DNA of 42,012 nt from Pseudomonadota bacterium (GTDB lineage Bacteria > Pseudomonadota > Gammaproteobacteria > Steroidobacterales > MnTg04). The stretch's first letter is position 1; the number at the start of each line of letters is the position of its first letter. The stretch spans positions 1-42,012 of the forward strand of contig JACZVC010000025.1 in NCBI GenBank assembly GCA_022572885.1. Direction: 5' to 3'. This document shows positions 32,250 through 41,655 of this stretch, in pieces. The position numbers and the translations under genes were made by a program. The notes beneath the pieces were generated by a model. It did not search any database. It was given only the letters and a program-made list of their open reading frames with translations, and had not been told where the DNA came from.

Positions 32250-32655
32250 TTGAGATTCCCGGCGCCTGGTAATCCGGGTCTTTCATCAGGACCGCCATCG
32301 CCAGCACCATGCCGTCTTGATCGCTCAGGGAAACAAAGCCACCGCCTATACCCAGGCGCCGGCAAACCGCAAGACCCCGCACTGAAAAAACAATCTCAGG
32401 CTTACCCCGCGCATCCTGAACGATGCCGACATCGCGTATCCATACACCATGGGAAAAACCGGTGCCCATCGCTTTGACAACCGCTTCCTTGCCGGCAAAA
32501 CGCATGGCCAGAAAACGGGCCTTGCGTTTGACTTTGAGGAACTGCTTTTTTTCTTCCGGCAACAACAGGCGATCGACAAAGCGTTCACCGAAGCGGCGAT
32601 AAACATGCTCCACCCGTTGCGTATTCAACAAATCGGTTCCGATACCGAAAATCAT
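32242..32655 (-). CDS. acpS: Holo-[acyl-carrier-protein] synthase
   Basis: A 137-residue phosphopantetheinyl transferase, slightly longer than E. coli AcpS. The metal-binding residues Asp8 (GIGTDLL) and Glu57 ([14 protein letters not shown]) and the C-terminal [14 protein letters not shown] are present. It transfers 4'-phosphopantetheine from CoA to apo-ACP for fatty acid synthesis. It overlaps pdxJ by four bases, the usual pdxJ-acpS pairing. Confidence 0.96.
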   Translation of the reverse strand: MIFGIGTDLLNTQRVEHVYRRFGERFVDRLLLPEEKKQFLKVKRKARFLAMRFAGKEAVVKAMGTGFSHGVWIRDVGIVQDARGKPEIVFSVRGLAVCRRLGIGGGFVSLSDQDGMVLAMAVLMKDPDYQAPGISNA

Positions 32656-33407
32656 CGGTGGCGGGCTTCCATCATCAGGTGTTTCATTTCTGAAACCGCA
32701 GTGCCAAGACCATCGAAAACGGCCCGGGCAATTATCGAGTGGCCGATATTCAATTCGGCAAGTTCTTTGATCGCCGCTACCGGCACAACATTGTGATAAT
32801 GCAGACCGTGACCTGCATGCACCGACAGACCCATACTGGCCGCCTGCGCCGCCGCGGTAACCAGTCGTTGCAACTCCCCGGGCCTGGCTTCTTCGCCGCT
32901 ATCCGCGTAGGTCCCGGTATGCAACTCAACGACTTCAGCGCCGACTTCCAGCGCCGCTTCTATCTGCCGTTGATCAGGATCGATAAACAGCGAGGTCCTG
33001 ATACCATAACCGCGCAGGCGCGCACACGCATCCTTGATCAATGCCACTTGGGCGCACACATCAAGGCCCCCTTCCGTGGTCAGTTCCTCGCGCCGCTCGG
33101 GCACCAGGCAACAGTCGGCCGGCCTCGTCCGTTCGGCGATATCCAGCATTTCTTCGGTCGCCGCCATTTCCAGGTTCATGCGGGTCTGCAGCACGCCTTT
33201 GAGGTTATCGAGGTCCTGATCCTGGATATGCCGCCGGTCTTCGCGCAAATGCAAAGTAATGCTGTCCGCCCCCGCCTGCTCCGCCATCAACGCGGCATAA
33301 ACCGGGTCTGGATAGCGGGTGCCGCGCGCCTGGCGCAAAGTCGCCACATGATCGATATTGACGCCAAGCAGAATGCCGCGCAGGTTTTTGTCACTGGTAC
33401 TTACCAT
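32652..33407 (-). CDS. pdxJ: Pyridoxine 5'-phosphate synthase
   Basis: A 251-residue TIM-barrel enzyme that condenses 1-deoxy-xylulose-5-phosphate with 3-amino-2-oxopropyl phosphate to pyridoxine phosphate. The N-terminal [34 protein letters not shown] and C-terminal AGHGLHYHN and [15 protein letters not shown] are characteristic. The ATG overlaps the recO stop codon by seven bases. The order recO-pdxJ-acpS is conserved in gammaproteobacteria. Confidence 0.97.
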   Translation of the reverse strand: MVSTSDKNLRGILLGVNIDHVATLRQARGTRYPDPVYAALMAEQAGADSITLHLREDRRHIQDQDLDNLKGVLQTRMNLEMAATEEMLDIAERTRPADCCLVPERREELTTEGGLDVCAQVALIKDACARLRGYGIRTSLFIDPDQRQIEAALEVGAEVVELHTGTYADSGEEARPGELQRLVTAAAQAASMGLSVHAGHGLHYHNVVPVAAIKELAELNIGHSIIARAVFDGLGTAVSEMKHLMMEARHR

Positions 33408-34117
33408 GAGCGCATAGAATACAGTATCTGCCTCGATTTCAGCGGTTTATCACCGAGGTAATAATCCAGCGTATGGCGCAGGAGGCGCCTTGCATCTTGC
33501 AGGCTGCGCGCATCCGTGAGGTCCTCTCTGGCCAGTGACAACAACGAACGACCAGCGTAACTGGCCGAATTTTCCGCCACCGAAAGTTGCGGCCCGCGCT
33601 CAACCTGGTATGTGTATTGGCGGCTCGCATCAACCTGGTGACTGTCACCGGCGGTCTGCTCCAGATTCAAGCCATAACCCAGGCATTCCAACAGTCTTTT
33701 TTCGAATATTCTCAGGGCGCGGGATTGATTTTCACCCTGGTCCAGACGCTCCAGCGTGGCGTGGTATATCGCAAACAATTCCGGGTGAGGATCGTGTTTC
33801 TGGGTAAGGCGGAGCAGAAGTTCGTTCAGGTAATAGCCGGAAAACAATACTGACCCGGTTAATGCAAAGGCCTCGCCGGCAGCCTCTACCGAATTCAAGG
33901 TCTTCATTTCACTGCGCCCGGACCAGGAAACCAGCAATGGCCGAAATGGCTGGAGCAACGCCCCCTGACCGCCGCGCCTGGAGCGGATACCCCGTGCGAC
34001 CAGGCTAACCCGGCCAAATTCAGCGGTCAGCAAATCGGCAATTCGACTGCTGTCCCGGTATGGCCTTTGGTGTAGTACAAACGCAGCATTCAGTTGCCCG
34101 CGCCGTCCAATACTCAC
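33401..34117 (-). CDS. recO: DNA repair protein RecO
   Basis: A 238-residue recombination mediator of the RecFOR pathway that anneals DNA and loads RecA. The N-terminal OB-fold starts [21 protein letters not shown] and has SLVARGIRS, followed by the helical domain with the segment [13 protein letters not shown]. The start is GTG at 34117, sharing one base with the era TAG. The zinc-binding cysteines found in some RecO proteins are absent, as in many gammaproteobacteria. It ends in the standard lepA-to-acpS gene order. Confidence 0.95.
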   Translation of the reverse strand: MSIGRRGQLNAAFVLHQRPYRDSSRIADLLTAEFGRVSLVARGIRSRRGGQGALLQPFRPLLVSWSGRSEMKTLNSVEAAGEAFALTGSVLFSGYYLNELLLRLTQKHDPHPELFAIYHATLERLDQGENQSRALRIFEKRLLECLGYGLNLEQTAGDSHQVDASRQYTYQVERGPQLSVAENSASYAGRSLLSLAREDLTDARSLQDARRLLRHTLDYYLGDKPLKSRQILYSMRSW

Positions 34118-35010
34118 TACAACTCATACCCCATGCTTTTGAGCGCCATTTCATTGTCCGCCCATTTTTCCTTGACCTTGACCCACAGTTCCAGGTGTAC
34201 CGGTTCCCCGACAAAGCGCTTCAGGTCCTTGCGTGCCGCTTCGCCGATTTTTTTCATCATACTGCCTTTGGCCCCGATCACTATTTTCTTCTGTCCGGCC
34301 CGCGCTACCCAGACCAGGGCGGAAATTACATATCCCTTGCCGCCTTTTTCAAAGCGCTCGATCTGCACGGTCGTTCCGTAGGGCACTTCCTCCTGCAACA
34401 TCAGCATCAACTTTTCGCGAATAATTTCCGCGGCCCGGAATTCGCGACTGCGATCGGTAAGCTGCGAACTGTCGAACAAAGCTGGAGATATCGGCAGCCT
34501 TGGCAGAATTTCGGCGCTGAGGCTGTCCAGGCCGATCGATTTCCTCGCCGACACTGGTACGATGGCGATGAAATCCGCTTTCTTGCTGAGCATCGCAATG
34601 AATGGCAGCAGCTGCCGCTTGTCCCGAACCTGGTCGATCTTGTTGATGACCAGAATAACGTCCCGATCGCGGCTTTGCAGAATTTCCAGCACCCGCTGAT
34701 CCTTTTCATTCCAGCGTAAAGCTTCGGTCATGAACAAAACCAGGTCAGCGTCGTCCAGCCCGGCTATCGCCGCTTGGTTCATCAGCCGGTTCAGATAGCT
34801 GGAGTCGTTGCGGTGCAGACCGGGCGTGTCGACCAGGATCAACTGCGCATCCGATCGGGTGACAATCCCCAAAATGCGGTGCCTTGTGGTTTGCGCCTTC
34901 GGCGTTACGATGCTGATCTTTTGGCCGACCAGGCGGTTGAGCAACGTCGACTTGCCGACATTGGGCCGGCCTACCAGCGCAACGAACCCACAACGAAATT
35001 CTTTAGCCAT
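34117..35010 (-). CDS. era: GTPase Era
   Basis: A 297-residue ribosome-assembly GTPase. G motifs: GRPNVGKST (G1), DTPGLH (G3), NKID (G4). The C-terminal KH domain contains VIGAKGSMMKKIGEAARKDL, which binds the 3' end of 16S rRNA. The ATG at 35010 overlaps the rnc stop codon by eight bases and starts the conserved FRCGFVALVGRP; a longer frame upstream lies inside rnc and is not used. Confidence 0.97.
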   Translation of the reverse strand: MAKEFRCGFVALVGRPNVGKSTLLNRLVGQKISIVTPKAQTTRHRILGIVTRSDAQLILVDTPGLHRNDSSYLNRLMNQAAIAGLDDADLVLFMTEALRWNEKDQRVLEILQSRDRDVILVINKIDQVRDKRQLLPFIAMLSKKADFIAIVPVSARKSIGLDSLSAEILPRLPISPALFDSSQLTDRSREFRAAEIIREKLMLMLQEEVPYGTTVQIERFEKGGKGYVISALVWVARAGQKKIVIGAKGSMMKKIGEAARKDLKRFVGEPVHLELWVKVKEKWADNEMALKSMGYEL

Positions 35011-35689
35011 GATCGATTTTTTCCAGGACATTCGCTGCCGCGCGCTGTTCGGCGCGCCGCCTGTTGCTACCCGTGCCAGATTCCGCCAGGCCGAGATCTG
35101 CAGCATTGCAACTGACCCGGAAAGTCTGCTCGTGCGCCTGTCCCATTGTCTCCGTTATCTGGTAAACGGGCAACGCCAACCCTCTCGATTGCAAATACTC
35201 CTGCAGGCGAGTCTTGGGATCTTTTAGTTCGCCGGTCGACCCATCCACCATGCGCTGATAAAAAAGCGAATCGACGATTTCTTCAACCGCATCCAACCCG
35301 CCATCGAGATATATTGCGCCAAACAAAGCTTCCAGGCTGTCTGCGAGTATGGAATCCCGCCTTATACCTCCTGATTTCAATTCGCCCGAGCCCAGTCTGA
35401 GCTGTGCGCCAAGATCCAGTTCCACGGCGATTTCAGCCAGCGTTTCTCTGCGCACCAACGCCGCGCGCCGGCGCGTCAGCTCTCCTTCACTGGCCCCTGC
35501 AAAAAAATGATAGAGATTTTTTGCCACCAAAAAACCGAGTATCGCATCGCCAAGATACTCGAGCCGCTCATTGTTGTGACCACCCGCGCTGCGGTGGGTC
35601 ACCGCAGCCAGAAACAGGCTGGCGTCAGAAAAGCGGTAATTGAATGTCTGGGCTAACCATTTGGCCGGCAGATCCGCCGCCTGTATCAC
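35003..35689 (-). CDS. rnc: Ribonuclease III
   Basis: A 228-residue double-strand-specific endoribonuclease that processes rRNA precursors and structured mRNAs. The signature ERLEYLGDAILGF gives Glu41, Glu44 and Asp48; the second acidic pair is Asp117 and Glu120 in ADSLEALFGAIYLD. A C-terminal dsRBD covers about 155-225 (DPKTRLQEYLQ). It sits between DUF4845 and era, with overlaps of four and eight bases. Confidence 0.97.
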   Translation of the reverse strand: MIQAADLPAKWLAQTFNYRFSDASLFLAAVTHRSAGGHNNERLEYLGDAILGFLVAKNLYHFFAGASEGELTRRRAALVRRETLAEIAVELDLGAQLRLGSGELKSGGIRRDSILADSLEALFGAIYLDGGLDAVEEIVDSLFYQRMVDGSTGELKDPKTRLQEYLQSRGLALPVYQITETMGQAHEQTFRVSCNAADLGLAESGTGSNRRRAEQRAAANVLEKIDHG

Positions 35690-36054
35690 CGCACGATCTC
35701 TACTGTCTTGCTGAAATCCACGACAAAATTAATATTCGCAATATATGGCGCTTTGTGCGCGTATTTTACCTGCAATATATAGCCACCGGTGTCGCTCTTG
35801 CTCAGATGAATATCCTGAACGCGAATAATCGATACGGCTTCGACGTCAAAACGTCTCTGGATAGAACGCCTCAACATCCCCAGTTCCACCGACGTGCCAT
35901 CGAATTCTTTCTTGGCGCCATCAAGGACCGATACGATTTTCATGTATTCCAGGTACACAGGCGTCAGGCGGAGACCTGCGAAAACCAGCATGCCCGCCAG
36001 CATCCCAATCACCAGGAACCCAAGAAAGGTCATTCCATTTTGTTTGTTACGCAT
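35686..36054 (-). CDS. DUF4845 membrane-anchored protein
   Basis: A 122-residue protein with one N-terminal transmembrane helix (about 8-28, MTFLGFLVIGMLAGMLVFAGL) and a small extracytoplasmic domain with the family segment YLEYMKIVSVLDG. This matches DUF4845 (PF16137), regularly found between lepB and rnc. The start resembles a type IV pilin leader (GMTFLGFLVIG), but no pilus gene is nearby. The function is unknown. It overlaps rnc by four bases and follows lepB by 22. Confidence 0.92.
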   Translation of the reverse strand: MRNKQNGMTFLGFLVIGMLAGMLVFAGLRLTPVYLEYMKIVSVLDGAKKEFDGTSVELGMLRRSIQRRFDVEAVSIIRVQDIHLSKSDTGGYILQVKYAHKAPYIANINFVVDFSKTVEIVR

Positions 36055-36076
36055 GACTCTCTCCTGTTGGTAACGA

Positions 36077-36847
36077 CTATTTTATTTTCTCGCCTACGCG
36101 ATGCCAAAGCGGTCCATCCTCCGGGAAATTCCAGTTCATCCAGATACTGACCGCCCTGCCGACCAACTGCGATTCGGGGATCGCGCCGACACCCGGAAAC
36201 CGGCTGTCCCTGCTGTTGTTGCGATTGTCTCCCATGACAAAATAATGCCCCTCCGGAACCTGCCATTCGCCTTCACGGCTGTATCGTTGGGGCACCAGGA
36301 GCAATTCATGCTCGATATCGCCAATCGACTCCACCACCAGGTTAGCCTGGTAGCCAAATTCCCGGTAGGCGCCACGCATATTTGTCGGCATCAGGTCGCC
36401 GTTGATATACAGCCGGTTTGCTCTATACGCAATACGATCGCCCGGCAGACCAACGACGCGCTTGATGTAATTCGTATTTGGCTTCGCCGGCAGACGGAAT
36501 ACCACCACATCCCCACGCTCGGGTTCATCGATTTCGACTATCTTCTTGTTTATCACTGGCAGACGTATGCCGTACGCGTACTTGTTCACAAAAATAAAAT
36601 CGCCATCGAGCAAGGTCGGCATCATCGAATCGGAAGGAATCCGGAACGGTTCGAAAAGGAAAGACCGGACCAGCAGGACGACAAGGATGACCGGGAAAAA
36701 AGTACGGCAATATTCGACCAGTGTCGGCTCGTTCGCCGACTCATCGACGGCTGCCCGCCTGGACCGTAAAACCAGCACGTCAAATAGCCAGACGACGCCG
36801 GTAAACAGCGTGGCAATCGACAAAATCAGGGCAAAATCAAAAACCAT
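36077..36847 (-). CDS. lepB: Signal peptidase I
   Basis: A 256-residue inner-membrane serine protease that removes signal peptides from exported proteins. Two transmembrane helices (about 5-25 and 52-66) precede the catalytic domain. The nucleophile is Ser74 in PSDSMMPTL and the general base Lys129 in NYIKRVVGLPGD; the box MGDNRNNSRDSR is also intact. It lies 36 bases after lepA in the standard lepA-lepB order. Confidence 0.97.
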   Translation of the reverse strand: MVFDFALILSIATLFTGVVWLFDVLVLRSRRAAVDESANEPTLVEYCRTFFPVILVVLLVRSFLFEPFRIPSDSMMPTLLDGDFIFVNKYAYGIRLPVINKKIVEIDEPERGDVVVFRLPAKPNTNYIKRVVGLPGDRIAYRANRLYINGDLMPTNMRGAYREFGYQANLVVESIGDIEHELLLVPQRYSREGEWQVPEGHYFVMGDNRNNSRDSRFPGVGAIPESQLVGRAVSIWMNWNFPEDGPLWHRVGEKIK

Positions 36848-36883
36848 CTAAGCAACCTCTGCGTGATTCCGGGGCAGTATTGG

Positions 36884-38683
36884 CTATTTCTTCTCCACCT
36901 GCAATACTGCGAGAAAAGCTTCCTGCGGGACTTCCACCGAACCGATCTGCTTCATTCTCCGCTTGCCGGCCTTCTGTTTTTCCAGCAATTTACGCTTGCG
37001 GCTGATGTCTCCACCGTAGCATTTTGCGGTCACGTTCTTTCTCAGCGCGCGGATCGACGCACTGGCGATTATCTTGTTCCCGATCGATGCCTGCACGGCG
37101 AAATCGAACATTTGCCGAGGCAGAAGTTTGCGCATCTTGTCCACCACTGCCCGGCCTCGCCGATAGGCGGCATCGCGGTGCACGATAACCGACAGCGCAT
37201 CGACACATTCCTTGTTGATCTTGATGTCCAGCTTGACCAGTGGTGCAACCTGAAACCTCGCAAACTGATAATCAAACGACGCATATCCCCGGCTGACAGA
37301 TTTCAGCCGATCGAAAAAATCCAGCACCACCTCAGCCAGCGGCAATTCGTAACCCAGTGAAATCTGGTTACCGAGGTATTGCATGCGGGTCTGTACGCCC
37401 CGCTTTTCGATACAAAGTTTAATCACCGCGCCGACATGGTCCGGCGGCACCAGTATGGTTGCTTCAATAATCGGTTCGCGAATCTCGCTGACGAGGTTAC
37501 TTTCAGGCAAGCGGGCCGGATTATCGATACGCAAGGTTTCCCCTGCGCTGGTGAGTACTTCGTAAATAACTGTAGGCGCGGTCGTTATCAGGCTCAGATC
37601 GTATTCGCGTTCCAGCCGTTCCTGGATGATCTCCATATGCAGCATGCCGAGAAACCCGCAACGGAAACCGAACCCGAGGGCGCTTGAGTTTTCCGGCTCG
37701 TAATGCAGCGCGGAATCGTTAAGGGCGAGTTTTTCGAGCGCATCGCGAAAATTCCCGTAATCGTCTGATAAAATCGGGAACAAGCCCGCAAAAACCCGCG
37801 GCTGCACCTTTTTGAAACCCACCAGCGGCTCCGCACAGGGGTTTTTCTCCAGCGTCAGCGTGTCACCGACCGGAGCCCCGTGCACTTCCTTGATGCCGGC
37901 GATGACATAGCCAACTTCACCCGGTCCAAGTTCGTCGGTGTCCGACATTTTCGGCGTAAACCGGCCGATTCGATCCAACTGGTGGCTTCTGCCGGTCGAC
38001 ATGACCTTGAACTTGTCTTTTTTTCTCAACACGCCGTTGACGATGCGCACCAGCGAGACGACGCCAACATAATTATCGAACCAGGAATCGATAATCAGCG
38101 CCTGCAATGGCGCTTCCGGGTCGCCGCCGGGTGGCGGCACCCTCACCAGCAATTGTTCCAGCACCTCGCGCACGCCGGCACCGGTCTTTGCGCTGATTTG
38201 CAGCGCGTCACTGGCCTCGATGCCGATAATCTCCTCGATTTCCCGGATAACCCGCTCCGGTTCGGCCGATGGCAAATCCAGCTTGTTGAGCACCGGCACG
38301 ACCTCAAGACCCTGCTCTACCGCGGTATAACAATTGGCGACGCTCTGGGCCTCGACACCCTGTGCAGCATCGACCACCAGCAAAGCGCCTTCACAGGCCG
38401 ACAGCGATCGCGAGACCTCATAGGAAAAATCCACATGGCCGGGCGTATCGATAAAATTCAGCAGGTATTCCTGACCATCGTCGGCCAGGTAATTCAGGGA
38501 AACCGCCTGCGCCTTGATGGTTATGCCGCGCTCCCGCTCCAGATCCATGGAATCCAGGACCTGGTCGGCCATTTCACGGTCATCGAGCGCGCCACAGATC
38601 TGGATAAACCGATCCGCGAGGGTGGACTTGCCGTGGTCAATATGCGCGATGATGGAAAAATTACGGATGCGCTCGCGATCCAT
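36884..38683 (-). CDS. lepA: Elongation factor 4 (LepA)
   Basis: A 599-residue translational GTPase of the usual length. G1 is [10 protein letters not shown]3 DTPGHVDF, G4 NKLD; then domain II, EF-G-like III and V domains, and the LepA-specific C-terminal domain (around [20 protein letters not shown]). It back-translocates or assists stalled ribosomes. The ATG is followed at once by [17 protein letters not shown]. It lies 76 bases after the glutaredoxin-like gene; no terminator is apparent between them. Confidence 0.98.
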   Translation of the reverse strand: MDRERIRNFSIIAHIDHGKSTLADRFIQICGALDDREMADQVLDSMDLERERGITIKAQAVSLNYLADDGQEYLLNFIDTPGHVDFSYEVSRSLSACEGALLVVDAAQGVEAQSVANCYTAVEQGLEVVPVLNKLDLPSAEPERVIREIEEIIGIEASDALQISAKTGAGVREVLEQLLVRVPPPGGDPEAPLQALIIDSWFDNYVGVVSLVRIVNGVLRKKDKFKVMSTGRSHQLDRIGRFTPKMSDTDELGPGEVGYVIAGIKEVHGAPVGDTLTLEKNPCAEPLVGFKKVQPRVFAGLFPILSDDYGNFRDALEKLALNDSALHYEPENSSALGFGFRCGFLGMLHMEIIQERLEREYDLSLITTAPTVIYEVLTSAGETLRIDNPARLPESNLVSEIREPIIEATILVPPDHVGAVIKLCIEKRGVQTRMQYLGNQISLGYELPLAEVVLDFFDRLKSVSRGYASFDYQFARFQVAPLVKLDIKINKECVDALSVIVHRDAAYRRGRAVVDKMRKLLPRQMFDFAVQASIGNKIIASASIRALRKNVTAKCYGGDISRKRKLLEKQKAGKRRMKQIGSVEVPQEAFLAVLQVEKK

Positions 38684-38759
38684 GCTGAAGAACGCTCCAA
38701 TAGGGCAACAGTCGGGGATTATAAACGCTGGTGGCCATACCTGCTCGAATACGCGTTAT

Positions 38760-39005
38760 TTAGCGGTGGCGACGCAGGCTTTGCGCGACCAGGTCCGGGT
38801 CTAGATGCCCTTCGCAAAGGATTTCTCCGTGGCAAAGCAACACCGGTATACGCGTGCCAAAACGGTGCATCAACTCGGCATCGCCGGCGATATCGACGAC
38901 CCTGATGCTGGCTTGGTGGGCCTGTAACAGCGGCTCCAGCCGAGCCAGCATCTGGTCGCAAAGGCCGCAGGCCTTGCCGCTATACAAGACCAGTTCCACG
39001 CCCAT
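38760..39005 (-). CDS. Glutaredoxin-family (DUF836-like) thiol protein
   Basis: An 81-residue thioredoxin-fold protein: first strand VELVLYSG, redox motif CGLC (Cys13, Cys16) and the cis-proline segment RIPVLL. It matches the short glutaredoxin-like DUF836 family found between rseC or mucD and lepA in many gammaproteobacteria. The substrate is unknown. It starts 31 bases after rseC. Confidence 0.9.
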   Translation of the reverse strand: MGVELVLYSGKACGLCDQMLARLEPLLQAHQASIRVVDIAGDAELMHRFGTRIPVLLCHGEILCEGHLDPDLVAQSLRRHR

Positions 39006-39036
39006 GTCAGCCCGGATTATTCATGAATAAGCCGAG

Positions 39037-39459
39037 CTAGGATTCCAGGATGACCGGCTGAAACCGGCGGCTGCGCGCGATCCGCTCCCTGAAGACATGC
39101 AATAAGACGAAACTGGCGAGCAAGGCAAGACCGCCGAGCAATAGCGCGGGACCATCGCCGCCCAGTAAATCGCCGATCAGCGCACCGGCAATCAAGGCAA
39201 GCAATGGCAGCAAGTACATCAGGCACGCGGCGCCAAGCAACGCCCCCTCGGAAATGCCAAGCTGGACCTGATCGCCCACGCTGATACCAGCGGACACCGG
39301 TACGCGCAACTGAAACAACCGGTCGCCAAGCAGCCTGCTGAGCAAGCCGCCTCCGCAACCCTTACCCTCGGCGCAGCGTGCACACCCCGCACGAGATTCA
39401 CAACTGACCCAGGCAAACGGGCCGGCGATACGCACCACGCAGCCGCTTTCCCTGATCAT
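39037..39459 (-). CDS. rseC: SoxR-reducing/sigma-E modulating protein RseC
   Basis: A 140-residue inner-membrane protein with the N-terminal cysteine cluster CESRAGCARCAEGKGC (Cys-rich redox or metal site), two transmembrane helices (about 78-98 and 103-122), and cytoplasmic ends. RseC/MucC is the third gene of the sigma-E regulatory operon and tunes its activity. It overlaps rseB by four bases. Confidence 0.94.
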   Translation of the reverse strand: MIRESGCVVRIAGPFAWVSCESRAGCARCAEGKGCGGGLLSRLLGDRLFQLRVPVSAGISVGDQVQLGISEGALLGAACLMYLLPLLALIAGALIGDLLGGDGPALLLGGLALLASFVLLHVFRERIARSRRFQPVILES

Positions 39460-40433
39460 CGGTTCATGGCCGAACCTGTTACTACCGAACTGGCGATATC
39501 GCGAACGGTAACCGGCGGGACTTCGCCGATGGCGGTTACCAGGTGCTCCTTGACCAGCAACGAGTACGCATTGGCTGCGCCCAGCCTGGATGGTCCGCTG
39601 CGCGGTTTCTCATCCGGCCCCGGCTTTTCCACGAAGACCGAAACCGACGCCAGGCCATCGCTAAAGAGCATGTGGACGACCGGCTGGCTTGCCTGCGGCT
39701 GAGCGTCCAGCCTATACATTGCCAGGACGAAGCCCGCGGGCAGATTGCCGGCCCGCCAGGCCTGTACCACATCGCCCCGCGTTTCCTTCTCCTGACGCTC
39801 TGGATAGCTCCAGCGATAACCGGTGGCATCTATGCCGGACTGCACGGCAGCTTCCGGAATTTCATCCGGAAACTCGATACTGGCAAACCTCATCTGTTCG
39901 ATAATCTGCCCCTGGCCACCACGTACCTGAGAGATCAGCGGCAGACCGGTCTGCTCGTCCAGCCACAACCGGTACCCATATCGAAAATGATCCTTGGGGC
40001 TGACATCGACAATCACGACGGCACGGTTTAACACGCTCTTGCCGGTTTTTACGCTGAGCAAATAGTTTTGCAACACCTCGTCGCTGAGCGCAGGGATTGC
40101 ACCCAGCAATGGCTGGTGCCCGCTTCTTTGCTCCACGACCACCGACTCCGAATCGGGGAAAAAACAGACGACCTTTTCGCCACTGGAAATAATTTCACGG
40201 CCAATGCCATCCAGTGCTATCAGCCTTTCTACGGCATGGCCATCGTGTACCCGGTGGATGACTTTCATCGGGTCGACCTTGCCGTCACGCAGGCGAACGA
40301 AAACGCCCTGATAATTCAGGGTGTTTAATGCGTGATCCATTTTGCGCAGCCAGTCAACGGCTTCTTCGGCCGGCGCCGCAAACGGCAACAGACACAGCAA
40401 TACCAGCCATTGAATCCTGCGCATCCTGATCAT
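39456..40433 (-). CDS. rseB: Sigma-E factor regulatory protein RseB/MucB
   Basis: A 325-residue periplasmic protein with a signal peptide (about 1-22). The LolA-like N-terminal domain (LNTLNYQGVFVRL) is linked to a smaller C-terminal domain. It binds RseA and protects it from DegS until it detects lipopolysaccharide or unfolded outer-membrane proteins. The ATG overlaps the rseA stop codon by four bases. Confidence 0.96.
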   Translation of the reverse strand: MIRMRRIQWLVLLCLLPFAAPAEEAVDWLRKMDHALNTLNYQGVFVRLRDGKVDPMKVIHRVHDGHAVERLIALDGIGREIISSGEKVVCFFPDSESVVVEQRSGHQPLLGAIPALSDEVLQNYLLSVKTGKSVLNRAVVIVDVSPKDHFRYGYRLWLDEQTGLPLISQVRGGQGQIIEQMRFASIEFPDEIPEAAVQSGIDATGYRWSYPERQEKETRGDVVQAWRAGNLPAGFVLAMYRLDAQPQASQPVVHMLFSDGLASVSVFVEKPGPDEKPRSGPSRLGAANAYSLLVKEHLVTAIGEVPPVTVRDIASSVVTGSAMNR

Positions 40434-41059
40434 CGACCCGAACTCTCATCCTTTGGCTCCGCCCCCGAGCCTGCCTGCTCGTTAATACCGGCGGTAGCAT
40501 CCTCCTGGCCGATGATCTCATACAGGACATTTCGCCGAACCGGGGATGGCGAAAACTCGCTGTGATCCATCAGGTAACCCGCCAGCCTTGCCGACACGCG
40601 CGGCTCTCGGGTGATCGAACCGGAATCGGGCGGCACCGTGTAACTGGGCACAGCCGTCTCGGCGATAGCCGGCGAACCATTCCCCTGCGACCAACCCGCA
40701 CCCGGCAGGTTGACGATCGCCAGCGCCGCAACACTGGCCGCGATCGCAAAACCGAGCAGCGGCCGGATCAATTTGTGATTGCCAATGCGCGGCCCGCCCT
40801 GGTGTGCAGCCTCGCCATCCAATTCAGTGTTTACCCGGTCGGCCAGGCCGAGCGCCAGCAAATCGTGTTTACCCGCGCGCATCGCGTTACCGATCAGCGC
40901 GTAACGGCCGAATTTCCCGCGGCTGACCGGATCGAGGCATAGCCGGGCAAGCAGCGAAGGCTGCTCCCGGGATGCCAGTTCATCATCGATTAGCGCCGAC
41001 AATCGATCGCCGGCCAATTCCTTGGTTTGCATGTCTTTTTTGATCCGTTTTTCGTTCAT
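40430..41059 (-). CDS. rseA: Sigma-E anti-sigma factor RseA/MucA
   Basis: A 209-residue single-pass membrane protein. The cytoplasmic N-terminal anti-sigma domain (LSALIDDELASREQPSLLARL, GRYALIGNAMRAG) is the RseA_N signature. One transmembrane helix (about 105-124) follows, and the periplasmic C terminus has segments that bind RseB and DegS. The ATG at 41059 is three bases after the sigma factor stop codon; a second in-frame ATG at 41029 is a less likely start. Its codon use (no AGA/AGG among the first ten arginines) matches the core genes, in contrast to the sigma factor upstream. Confidence 0.93.
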   Translation of the reverse strand: MNEKRIKKDMQTKELAGDRLSALIDDELASREQPSLLARLCLDPVSRGKFGRYALIGNAMRAGKHDLLALGLADRVNTELDGEAAHQGGPRIGNHKLIRPLLGFAIAASVAALAIVNLPGAGWSQGNGSPAIAETAVPSYTVPPDSGSITREPRVSARLAGYLMDHSEFSPSPVRRNVLYEIIGQEDATAGINEQAGSGAEPKDESSGR

Positions 41060-41062
41060 TGT

Positions 41063-41566
41063 TCAATCCAGCAAAGGCCTGATCTTCTTGTCGATCGCCT
41101 CACGGGCCCTGAATATCCTCGATCGTACCGTGCCCACCGGGCACTCCATGGTTTGTGCGATCTCCTGGTAACTCATCCCTTCCACGTCTCGGAGTAAGAC
41201 GACCTCCCTGAATTCATCAGGGAGCGATGTGATGGCTCGGAGAACCTCCCTGTCAGGGATTCTTTCCATCAGGCGCTCTTCGAAAGCAGGGGTTGAGACT
41301 TCTTTGGGGATCGATTCCGGGTCCTCGATTGAAAAACGCAAGCTGCTCTTTTTGAGCCAATCCCGATAGAGATTGTGCGCTATTTTCAATAACCAGGACT
41401 TAAGCGAGAAATCAGGGTTATATGAGGAGCGGTAACGAAAGGCGCGGAGAAAGGTCTCCTGGGTGAGATCCTCGGCCGTTTGCGGGTCTTCACAAAGGTG
41501 ATACAAGAAGCGGTAGATGTCTTTCAAAAAATGCGCAGCCTTCTTCTCGAAGTTTCTTTCAGTCAT
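41063..41566 (-). CDS. ECF-type RNA polymerase sigma factor, RpoE position but atypical
   Basis: A 167-residue sigma-70 family ECF factor. Region 2 (about 15-70, YRFLYHLCEDPQTAEDLTQETFLRAFR, WLLKIAHNLYRDW) and region 4 (about 110-165, SLPDEFREVVLLRDVEGMSYQEIA then CPVGTVRSRIFRAREAID) are both present. The C-terminal segment is an exact RpoE signature, but region 2 lacks the YQHRVxxLVSRY-type sequence of known RpoE and about 15 residues usually found at the N terminus. By position it replaces rpoE in the operon. Seven of 18 arginines are AGA/AGG and three are CGA, unlike rseA. Alternative start: GTG at 41623 (19 residues longer). It could be a foreign sigma factor, an RpoE variant or a chimeric assembly. 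Divergent from a zinc-finger anti-sigma gene. Confidence 0.85.
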   Translation of the reverse strand: MTERNFEKKAAHFLKDIYRFLYHLCEDPQTAEDLTQETFLRAFRYRSSYNPDFSLKSWLLKIAHNLYRDWLKKSSLRFSIEDPESIPKEVSTPAFEERLMERIPDREVLRAITSLPDEFREVVLLRDVEGMSYQEIAQTMECPVGTVRSRIFRAREAIDKKIRPLLD

Positions 41567-41645
41567 TATCTTCAATAAATACCGTTCGTCGGGAAAGATC
41601 AAGGTCGGTCGGGAATAATTCACGTCATTTTGCAGTAGTTTTATT

Positions 41646-41651
41646 AAGGAG
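41646..41651 (+). promoter_or_regulatory. Ribosome-binding site of the zinc-finger anti-sigma gene
   Basis: A perfect AAGGAG lies four bases before the ATG at 41656 and ten before a second in-frame ATG at 41662. Either could start, and this leaves the start ambiguous by two codons. The 89-base gap to the divergent sigma factor should hold both promoters; no GGAACTT-type sigma-E -35 element was seen in it. Confidence 0.7.
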
Positions 41652-41655
41652 AAGT

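Noticed and set aside
35686-36054. DUF4845 protein as a type IV pilin
   Set aside because: The N-terminal GMTFLGFLVIG looks pilin-like, but there is no Glu at +5 and no pilus genes; the position between lepB and rnc is the standard place for DUF4845.
37880-38905. Plus-strand frame of about 340 codons opposite lepA
   Set aside because: Antisense shadow of the highly conserved lepA G domain.
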